This document shows positions 22,374-30,000 of a DNA stretch of 49,014 nucleotides, piece by piece. The notes beneath the pieces are model-generated. The model searched no databases. It saw nothing but the letters and a program-made list of their open reading frames with translations, and was not told the DNA's origin. Origin of the DNA: Atopobiaceae bacterium (GTDB lineage: Bacteria; Actinomycetota; Coriobacteriia; Coriobacteriales; Atopobiaceae); contig JAFWMH010000005.1 of assembly GCA_017510785.1 (NCBI GenBank), forward strand, positions 1-49,014, in the 5' to 3' direction. The translations under genes were made by a program, and so were the position numbers. Every line of letters begins with the position of its first letter. The stretch's first letter is position 1.

Positions 22374-24560
22374 ATGAATTGGCTCGAGGAACAAATCCAC
22401 GCGCGCAAACGGCTCGATGAGGAGCAGCTCGAAGAGGCTTATGCTCGTTTGGCATCATCCGTTATGGGCTCGAAGCATGCGCCGCACATTGCACCCAACA
22501 ACGCAGACGCAGCCGATTCGGCCGTAGCCGCCATACTCTCCTTTTACGGCGTTCAACTCAAGGAGGCACCCGAGGACATAACCGACCCCATGGAACGCGT
22601 GGACTGGGCCATTCGGCCGACGGGCATTATGCGTCGCACCGTACTTCTGGAGGGGCCATGGTGGAAGGACGCTACCGGCGTCTATTTGGGAACAACCATT
22701 GAGGGCACCCCCGTCGCGATCTTGCCACGCTCACCCAGTGGCTACATCTACATCGACCCCGTAACACATGCCAAGGTAAAGGTCAACAAACGCACGGCCG
22801 CCAATCTCGAGGCTGACGCCCTGTGCTTTTATCGCCCACTTCCCCAGCGCAAACTCTCAATACGCGACGTGGCCTTGTTTATGGCACGCTCGCTCGAGGT
22901 AAGCGACTACGCGCTGGTGGTCCTCTCCACACTCGTATCCACGCTCATCGGCACGTTGCCCATCATCGCGAGCAAGCTGCTCTTCGAGCGGGTTATACCA
23001 TCGGGCTTGCCTTCGCTCATCATGCCCGTTGCCGCGCTGCTACTCGGAATGACCCTTTCGCGAGCACTCATACGAATCACGACGTCAACCGTTGGCCAAC
23101 GACTCGTAACCAAGCTGCAAACGCAAATGGAGGCCGCCACCTACGCCCGCGTCTTGCTTCTGCCTCCTGTGTTCTTCAAGGACTACGCAGCGGGCGACCT
23201 CGCGCGGCGTGCCGTGGGCATGACGCAACTCGTTGAGGTTTTGTCGCAAACCGTGCTGGGTGCCGGGCTTTCGAGCGTCTTTTCGCTTGTGTACGTGGCG
23301 CAAATACTCACGTTTGCCCCACAGCTGGCACTTCCCGCGCTCGTCATCACACTTGTTCAGGTGGTCGCCTCCACGATGCTTACGATTCGCGCCACGCACT
23401 ACATGCGCAAGGAGATGGAAGCTAACACCAAGCTCAGCGGCGTTACGCCCTCACTTTTGCACGGCATACAAAAAATAAAACTCGCGGGTGCCGAGAGCCG
23501 AGCCTTCGCATACTGGGCGCGCTCGTACGCCAAAGTGTCGGCGGCCACATACAGGCAACCCTCCCTCCTGCTCGCAGCACCCGAGCTCATACCGCTCATC
23601 GGCTCCGTTGGCACCGTTATTATCTACTACCTTTCGGCCACGACGGGCGTGTCCATAGCCGATTACATGGCGTTTAGCTCGGCGTTCGGCGCGGTTGCGG
23701 GAGCTCTCACGGCAATGGCGAACATCGCAACGAGCGCCTCTACCATGAGGCCGCTTCTCGAGTTGGTTGAGCCTGTTATGAAGTCCGTACCCGAGGCCAT
23801 CGAGAGCCAGCGACAAATTACGTCCGTCAACGGCCACATCGAGGCAAGCAATCTTTCCTTCCGCTATGCGGAGAACGGCCCCCTCATACTCAATAACGTT
23901 TCGCTGCGCATCCGTCCCGGCGAGTACGTAGCCATAGTGGGTCGCACGGGTTGCGGCAAGTCCACACTCTTGCGACTCTTGCTAGGTTTCGAGAAACCCA
24001 CGAAAGGTGCCATCTACTTTAGCGGACAAGACATCTCCGGTGTGGACATCCGTTCCCTGCGGCGCCACATAGGCGTGGTTATGCAAAACGGTAACCTCTT
24101 CCAAGGCGATTTGCTCATGAACATTACCGTGGCCAACCCGAAGGCCACCCTCGACGACGCGTGGGAGGCAGCCGAGATGGCAGGCATCGCCGACGACATC
24201 CGCAAGATGCCCATGGGCATGCAAACGATTGTAGCCGAGGGCGGTGGCGGTATTTCTGGCGGACAAAAGCAGCGCATCCTCATTGCGCGAGCCGTGTGCG
24301 GGAAGCCAAAGATTCTTATGCTCGACGAGGCCACCTCCGCGCTCGACAACGTAACACAGCGCCACGTGAGCGATGCGCTCGAGGGGCTTAAGTGCACGCG
24401 TGTGGTGATCGCACACCGGCTCTCCACCATTCGCCATGCCGACCGCATCATCATGCTCGACGGCGGCAAAATCGTGGAGGATGGAACCTACGACGAGCTG
24501 GTCGCGAAGGGCGGAGCCTTCGCCGACCTCGTGGTGCGGCAGCAACTGGAGGACGAATAG
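22374..24560 (+). CDS. NHLP-type export ABC transporter, second subunit
   Basis: A 728-residue permease-ATPase (TIGR03797-type) that partners the C39-ABC subunit. It has an N-terminal non-peptidase domain of about 160 residues, including the C39-like but Cys-free PNNADAADSAVAAILSFYG. Membrane helices run from about residue 180 to 460. The ATPase has Walker A GRTGCGKST, signature ISGGQKQRILIARAV and Walker B ILMLDEATSALD. The ATG lies 13 bases after the preceding stop with AGGAGGA upstream. The family member often carries a longer N-terminal region; this one is compact but intact. Confidence 0.85.
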   Translation: MNWLEEQIHARKRLDEEQLEEAYARLASSVMGSKHAPHIAPNNADAADSAVAAILSFYGVQLKEAPEDITDPMERVDWAIRPTGIMRRTVLLEGPWWKDATGVYLGTTIEGTPVAILPRSPSGYIYIDPVTHAKVKVNKRTAANLEADALCFYRPLPQRKLSIRDVALFMARSLEVSDYALVVLSTLVSTLIGTLPIIASKLLFERVIPSGLPSLIMPVAALLLGMTLSRALIRITTSTVGQRLVTKLQTQMEAATYARVLLLPPVFFKDYAAGDLARRAVGMTQLVEVLSQTVLGAGLSSVFSLVYVAQILTFAPQLALPALVITLVQVVASTMLTIRATHYMRKEMEANTKLSGVTPSLLHGIQKIKLAGAESRAFAYWARSYAKVSAATYRQPSLLLAAPELIPLIGSVGTVIIYYLSATTGVSIADYMAFSSAFGAVAGALTAMANIATSASTMRPLLELVEPVMKSVPEAIESQRQITSVNGHIEASNLSFRYAENGPLILNNVSLRIRPGEYVAIVGRTGCGKSTLLRLLLGFEKPTKGAIYFSGQDISGVDIRSLRRHIGVVMQNGNLFQGDLLMNITVANPKATLDDAWEAAEMAGIADDIRKMPMGMQTIVAEGGGGISGGQKQRILIARAVCGKPKILMLDEATSALDNVTQRHVSDALEGLKCTRVVIAHRLSTIRHADRIIMLDGGKIVEDGTYDELVAKGGAFADLVVRQQLEDE

Positions 24561-24641
24561 CTCGGCCCGGAAGAGCGGCCCGGAAGGTCGGCCCGGAAGG
24601 GCTGACCGTACGGGCGGCTCGCGCAGTTGAGGCTCGCGCAG

Positions 24642-24670
24642 TTGACAAGGTGGACACTATTTAGTACACT
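24642..24670 (+). promoter_or_regulatory. sigma-70 promoter of toxin-antitoxin operon
   Basis: A consensus TTGACA (24642-24647), a 17-nt spacer and TACACT (24665-24670). The -10 element and most of the spacer lie inside the dyad operator, so a bound repressor would block the promoter directly. Confidence 0.85.
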
Positions 24671-24703
24671 ATTCCGTACTAAATAGTGTCCACCATTTAG
24701 TAC
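24650..24703. promoter_or_regulatory. 18-bp perfect dyad operator of toxin-antitoxin operon
   Basis: GTGGACACTATTTAGTAC (24650-24667) is followed after 8 nt by its exact reverse complement (24676-24693). A further partial half-site ATTTAGTAC (24695-24703) follows directly. The dyad overlaps the promoter and lies 16 bp upstream of the antitoxin start. Autorepression by the antitoxin or the toxin-antitoxin complex is the usual arrangement. Confidence 0.85.
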
Positions 24704-24718
24704 TTCATTGGAGGCTCT

Positions 24719-25006
24719 ATGCCGGCCATTTTTCCGTCAACCGCGCTCCGGTCCAATCAAACCGCTGTAAAACGCGCAGCTAAAGACGCGCCCGTAATCA
24801 TTACGGATAACAACGATCAGTACTACTACTTTTCGTCCGAAAAGGCGTTTGAGCAACAACTAAGCCGTGAATCGGAGCTGGCCGCCTATGCCGCGCGTAT
24901 GGCTCACGGCATACGTCGCGCAAAGGAGGAAATCTCACGCGGTGAATGCGTAATAGGGGCAGAAGCAGCCATCGCCGCAGCGCAGCGCATGAGGCAACAT
25001 GACTAA
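24719..25006 (+). CDS. Phd/YefM-like antitoxin
   Basis: A 95-residue small protein whose first 50 residues follow the Phd/YefM antitoxin pattern: a short strand, STALRSNQTAVKRAAKDAP (helix), VIITDNNDQYYYFSS (strand pair), then an AFEQQL helix. The C-terminal half is helical and charged, as expected for a toxin-neutralising tail. ATG follows TTGGAGGCTCT. Its stop overlaps the toxin start by 8 bases, typical of coupled toxin-antitoxin genes. Confidence 0.78.
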   Translation: MPAIFPSTALRSNQTAVKRAAKDAPVIITDNNDQYYYFSSEKAFEQQLSRESELAAYAARMAHGIRRAKEEISRGECVIGAEAAIAAAQRMRQHD

Positions 25007-25268
25007 GCTCGTCGTATCCAACACGTTCTTACGCAAGCGAAGTATGCTTTGGTCGGATCGCATTGGCGAGAACGTGGACGGCATGCTTCGCACCATTGAG
25101 CAGATGCCTGGCGTCGGCTCGTCACTCGTTCCGGAGTCCATTGCCAGCGAATTCGGGCCGCAGGTACTCAAGGCAGTGGTAAGTCCGTATGAAATTATCT
25201 ACGAATATTGTCGGGACGAGGATGTTGTGTACGTGTACGACCTCTTATATGGACCAAACGTTCATTAA
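24999..25268 (+). CDS. RelE/ParE-superfamily toxin
   Basis: An 89-residue protein with the compact RelE/ParE fold pattern: N-terminal strand LVVSNTFLRK, a helix with NVDGMLRTIEQMPGVG, and three C-terminal strands ending in VLKAVVSPYEIIYEYCRDED and VVYVYDLLYG. The pattern (V.pY.iiY....d.v.v..v.hg) is the usual C-terminal signature. Members cleave mRNA on the ribosome (RelE) or poison gyrase (ParE); which applies here cannot be told. Overlaps the antitoxin gene and is followed 25 bp later by a fused paralogue. Confidence 0.78.
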   Translation: MTKLVVSNTFLRKRSMLWSDRIGENVDGMLRTIEQMPGVGSSLVPESIASEFGPQVLKAVVSPYEIIYEYCRDEDVVYVYDLLYGPNVH

Positions 25269-25293
25269 CCTTCAGCAAAAAGGAGATGGCCGC

Positions 25294-25785
25294 GTGGATC
25301 GATACCTAACATCAACCGAGCTGAAGCAGAACCTCAAACGTGCTAAAGAGTATGCGCGGTGTGGCATCGTGCACGTGCTAGAGAACGGACGTGAGGGATA
25401 CGTGTTCTGCTCGGCCCAAGTGTATGAGGACGCGATGAAAACCGCTCGAACGGTCGCGGCATGGGAAGCAGAAGTTCGAGAGGTTTGTTACGAAGGTTTT
25501 CGAGCGGAGACAGGGGGCAACATACAAGCGCGGTGTGGCCTTCATGTGGCAGAGACGGCCACACGCGATCTTACGCTCGAATACGACGGACGGAATTCGC
25601 ATGAGCTCGCACATGTGTTTTCGCGCATTTCCGAGGATCCAGAATACGGTATGACAATCGAACTCCAAGGTCTTCCCCGTCACATTCGAAAAGTACTCGT
25701 ACCACCACACGACCTAATTTACTGTTGGAGCGAGAAGGCAAACTCGGTGCTCGTCCTCGGCATAGTTCCTTCACTAGATTGCTAG
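25294..25785 (+). CDS. fused antitoxin-toxin-like protein
   Basis: A 163-residue protein whose two halves match the two preceding genes. Residues 1-50 (YLTSTELKQNLKRAKEYARC, then VHVLENGREGYVFCS and VYEDAM) align with the Phd/YefM-like antitoxin. Residues about 85-160 align with the toxin, including a helix with SRISEDPEYGM and the strands HIRKVLVPPHDLIYCW and SVLVLGIVPS. The start is GTG at 25294 with AAAAAGGAG upstream. It is probably the third gene of the operon. Either a self-inhibited toxin or an antitoxin-like regulator that keeps a dead toxin domain is possible. The fusion is read directly from one continuous frame with no stop. Confidence 0.72.
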   Translation: MDRYLTSTELKQNLKRAKEYARCGIVHVLENGREGYVFCSAQVYEDAMKTARTVAAWEAEVREVCYEGFRAETGGNIQARCGLHVAETATRDLTLEYDGRNSHELAHVFSRISEDPEYGMTIELQGLPRHIRKVLVPPHDLIYCWSEKANSVLVLGIVPSLDC

Positions 25786-25892
25786 GTTTCCGTTGCACAT
25801 TCCCAGGAAAAGCATCCCACGTTACGAACCTCTTACGAGTATGATTATGTGATAATTACTTTTAAGCTACGCTCCGACGAGGAAGGAAAAAC

Positions 25893-26951
25893 ATGTTTTT
25901 GTTCAATGCAACGACTCCCATCCAGTGGATTGGCTGGTTACTGGTTTTTGCGGGACTCATCATTACCAACGAGATTGAGCGCCGAAGCAAGCTCGGCGGG
26001 CTTATCTTTTTCGTAGGCCTGCCCATCCTCATGACCATCTACTGCATCGCCATTGGCATTGGCGTCGCAAACGGCGCGGAGTGGGCGCTCACCAACCCCA
26101 CGCACATTTACCAAAACGGCTGGTTCCACTATGCGAAGGTGTATGCGGCGCTCGCAGGGTGCATAGGATTTATGGCCATTAAGTACAAGTGGGGCAAGCT
26201 CGGGCGCGCGCATTGGTTCCGTGCATTCCCCTTCATTATCGTTGCCATTAACATTCTTATTGCCGTCGTCTCCGACTTCGAGAGCTTTTTGCACTTCACG
26301 AGCGGCGACTACACCATCGTCACCGCCGGTAGCGAACTTGAACAGTTCGCGGCCGTCGGCGCTCCCGTGTGGCACACGAGCGAGGGCGTATGGCAGCTTT
26401 GCGGCATCAACAACTTGTTCAATGCCCTCGCAGGTATTATCAACATATTCTGCATGACGGCATGGTGGAGCGTGTATGCCGGCAAGAACGAGGAAGACAT
26501 GCTTTGGCCCGACATGACGTGGGTGTACATCGTAGCCTACGACATTTGGAACTTCTGCTACACCTACAACTGCCTGCCCACGCACTCGTTCTTCTGCGGC
26601 TTCGCGCTGCTGCTTGCTCCCACCGTCGCCAACGCGATTTGGAACAAGGGCGGCTGGATTCAGAATCGCGCCAACACACTTGCCACGTGGTGCATGTTCG
26701 CGCAGGTGTTCCCTTGGTTCCAGGAGGAGTCGATGTTCCGCACGATTTCGTTGCAGAATCCCGGCACTACCAACGCAATTGCCATCGCGGCCTTCGCCGT
26801 TAATGTGGGCGCCATTGTTTACATTGCGTACCGCGCCAAGAAGCTCGGCGTCAACCCGTACAAGAGCGACGTGTTCGTGGGAACGCGCGACTGGGAGCAG
26901 GCAACTGCGCGCCGCGAGGATCCGGCGCTCGACCCCGCCATCACCGCGTAG
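25893..26951 (+). CDS. DUF5692-like integral membrane protein
   Basis: A 352-residue polytopic membrane protein with nine or so hydrophobic segments. It begins MFLFNATTPIQWIGWLLVFAG and includes the aromatic-rich WPDMTWVYIVAYDIWNFCY with the following CLPTHSFFCG, which I recognise as the DUF5692 family found in many gut anaerobes. Function unknown. The C-terminal cytosolic tail is about 35 residues. ATG has GAGGAAGG upstream. It stands alone between the toxin-antitoxin operon and the secreted caspase-like gene. Confidence 0.72.
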   Translation: MFLFNATTPIQWIGWLLVFAGLIITNEIERRSKLGGLIFFVGLPILMTIYCIAIGIGVANGAEWALTNPTHIYQNGWFHYAKVYAALAGCIGFMAIKYKWGKLGRAHWFRAFPFIIVAINILIAVVSDFESFLHFTSGDYTIVTAGSELEQFAAVGAPVWHTSEGVWQLCGINNLFNALAGIINIFCMTAWWSVYAGKNEEDMLWPDMTWVYIVAYDIWNFCYTYNCLPTHSFFCGFALLLAPTVANAIWNKGGWIQNRANTLATWCMFAQVFPWFQEESMFRTISLQNPGTTNAIAIAAFAVNVGAIVYIAYRAKKLGVNPYKSDVFVGTRDWEQATARREDPALDPAITA

Positions 26952-26977
26952 CAAACGACGACAACCAATCGTTATGG

Positions 26978-27002
26978 GAGGCCGGCCACAGGGGCCGGCC
27001 TC
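26978..27002 (+). terminator. GC-rich hairpin after DUF5692-like gene
   Basis: GAGGCCGGCC-ACAGG-GGCCGGCCTC is a perfect 10-bp stem 27 bp after the stop codon. No T-run follows, so it may act as a stabilising 3' structure or a weak terminator. Confidence 0.5.
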
Positions 27003-27033
27003 GTAGTACGTAAGCAACTGGAAGACAAACGCG

Positions 27034-27080
27034 AACCGCACGCGGCCGGAGAAGTGACCGCGCGCGGTTGTGTGTTGATT
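27034..27080 (+). terminator. second hairpin with T-rich tail
   Basis: AACCGCACGCGG (27034-27045) pairs with CCGCGCGCGGTT (27058-27069) with one mismatch and is followed by GTGTGTTGATTT. It lies between two convergent genes and may terminate the plus-strand transcript. Confidence 0.5.
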
Positions 27081-27095
27081 TATGTTACCCCGAGC

Positions 27096-30000
27096 TTATC
27101 CTCTGCGGAAAAGGATTTCACCCTCGCTACCGTGCGCCTGGCAGGTCTGTTCGTTAAGCACACTTCTCACATACCGCTCAGCCTCGCCCAACGTTATCCG
27201 GCTGTTGAAATCGGCATCCCCAGCCATGGCGCCACCGTAGGAGCCATTTGGATACGAGCAACCCGTAGCGTCAAGCAGTGCTGCCGTGAAGTGTCCTACC
27301 ACGTAGCCACCAACACCCACGCTTTCTGCACTTGTTTCGTAAGCAGTGGAAGATGTGATTACTACGAACTTGTTTGTGCAGAGCTCCCCTGCCCTTGTAA
27401 GTGAGCTATTCGGCAGTACCGTGTCGTATGATTCGAAGGTATCCACAATGTGCTGGTTGATGACTGAGGGGCTGACGGCCGATTTGGACCTCACGTTGGT
27501 TATGGCCGCGCCGCTAAAGCAGCTGTCCAGAATGACTATTACTTTACCCGGAACCTGGGAAAGTGCCGACGCCAGCTGGCTTGTTGTGAGCACATCATCC
27601 GTCTGCCCATAATTCACTCCGCAAAGTGCTCCGAGTTGCGAGACTCCGCCCTCGAATCCACAACCATGGCCGGAATAATAGAAGAGAGAAACGTCGTTGG
27701 AGTCCGCGTTCGCAAATGCCGAGGCAATATCACTTTGCATTTGCGATGCAGTCCTGTTGGAACGGGAGTCAGTCATGTAGCTGTTGGACAGGCCACGAAG
27801 CATTCCCGCCATCGCGCACGTGTCGTTGCCAGGACCGGAAAGACTGTTTACATAAGGATAATCTGAGTTGCCGATTAGCAAAGCGCGGTAGGTGACTGGG
27901 TTCGCCCGCACCGTGAGCGTGGCCGCCGAGCTCGTGACGCTTCTCCCGTATTGGTCCTTCACGACACAGCGGAACTTCCGGCCGGTCAGGCCAGACGTGG
28001 CCTTGACCCTAATCGTCGCCGTCTTGCAACCCGTGGCCGAGGTGTTGTTCCATGTGGAGGCGCCGCGGGCCTGGTATTGCCACTGGTAGGAGAGCCCGCT
28101 GCCCGTGGCCGCCACAGAGAAGGTGGCGGTGGCGTCCTCGTTCGCCGTTACGCTCGCCGGCTGGCGGGTGATCTTGGGCTTCGCCCGCACCGTGAGCGTG
28201 GCCGCCGAGCTCGTGACTCGCTTGCCGTTCCGGTCCTTCACCACGCAGCGGAACTTCCTGCCGGTCAGGCCGGCCGTGGCCTTGACCTTGAGCGTGGCAG
28301 TCTTACAGCCTGTGGCCGAGGTGTTGCTCCAAGAGGAGGAGTCGGACGCCTGGTACTGCCACTGGTAGGAGATGCCGTTGCCCGTGGCCGCCACGGAGAA
28401 GGTGGCGGTGGCGTCCTCGTTCGCCGTTACGCTCGCCGGCTGACGCGTTATGGCGGGACCCATGCGCACCGTAAGCGTGGCCGCCGAGCTCGTGACGCGC
28501 TTGCCGTTCCGATCCGTCACGACGCAGCGGAACTTCCTGCCGGTAAGGCTGGCCTTCGCCTTAAACTTAAGCGTGGCCGTCTTGCAACCGTTGGCCGAAG
28601 TGTTCTTCCAGGCAGAGGTGCCGCGGACCTGGTACTGCCACTGGTAGGAGATGCCGTCGCCCGTGGCCGCCACGGAGAAGGTGGCGGTGGCGCACTCGTT
28701 CACCGTGGCGCTCGACGGCTGGCGAGTGATGGCGGGACCCATGCGCACCGTGAGCGTGGCCGCCGAGCTCGTGACGCGCTTACCATATCGATCCGTCACA
28801 ACGCAGCGGAACTTCCTGCCGTTCAGGCCGGCCGTGGCCTTGACCTTGAGCGTGGCAGTCTTGCAGCCTGTGGCCGAGGTGTTGTTCCATGTGGAGGCAC
28901 CGCGGGCCTGGTACTGCCATTGGTAGGAGATGCCGTCGCCCCTGGTCGCCACGGAGAAGGTGGCGGTGACACACTCGTTCGCCGTTACGCTCGACGGCTG
29001 GCGGGTAATTTTGAGCTTCGCCCGCACTGTGAGCGTGGCCGCCGAACTCGTGGCGCGCTTGCCGTTCCGGTCCGTCACAACGCAGCGGAACTTCCTGCCG
29101 TTCAGGCCGGCCGTGGCCTTGACCTTGAGCGTGGCCGTCTTGCAGCCTGTGGCCGAGGTGTTCTGCCATGTGGAGGCACCGCGGGCCTGGTACTGCCACT
29201 GGTAGGATATGCCGTCACCGGTGGCCGCAACGGAGAAGGTGGCGGTTGCGTCCTCGTTCGCTGTTACGTTCGTCGGCTGGCGGGTGATCTTGGGCTTCGC
29301 CCGAACCATGAGCGTGGCCTCCGAGCTCGTAACGCTGTTGCCGTTCTGGTCCGTCACGACGCAGCGGAACTTCCTGCCGTTCAGGCCGGCCGTGGCCTTG
29401 ACCCGCATCGTGTTTGTTGTGCAGCCGGTGGCCGAGGTGTTGCTCCAAGAGGAGGAGTCGGACGCCTGGTACTGCCACTGGTAGGAGAGTCCGTCGCCCG
29501 TGGCATCCACGGAGAAGGTGGCGGTGGCGTCCTCGTCCACCGTTACGCTCGACGGCTGGCTGGTGATCGCGGGGCCGGAGACGGACGTCCCGTTGGCGAT
29601 GCGCACCGCTATTGTCCCGGTGTCGTAAGGGCTGTAGTAGCGCACGTCCAGGAAGCAGGGCGACTCGGCATCGAGGTAGCGGGAGATTTCGAAGTTGCTG
29701 TTCTCCCCGCTGTCGTCGTCGTGTTCGAGGTAGGTGCCCGTACGGTCGTAGAGCGTGCCGTAGGTGTCGTCGGTGCTGACGGAGCCGAACGCGTAGTCAC
29801 CGGATGTTGGCGGGACGAAGCGCAGCCTGGCGACCTCGCCCTCGGACGCCACCTTTGCGTAGGTGGTCCCGACGGAGGCGCTCATCGAGAGCGAGAGGCG
29901 GATGGAGCCGGTGTTGAGGGTGGAGAGGTACTTCGCCGCGAGGTAGTACGTGGTGCCGCCCGTGAGGTAGCCGGACACCATGAAGTTCCAGCCGTCCCCG

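Noticed and set aside
19673..24560. Lantibiotic or lasso peptide biosynthesis cluster
   Set aside because: Only export genes are present. No synthetase, cyclase, protease partner or immunity gene was found, so I call an exporter only.
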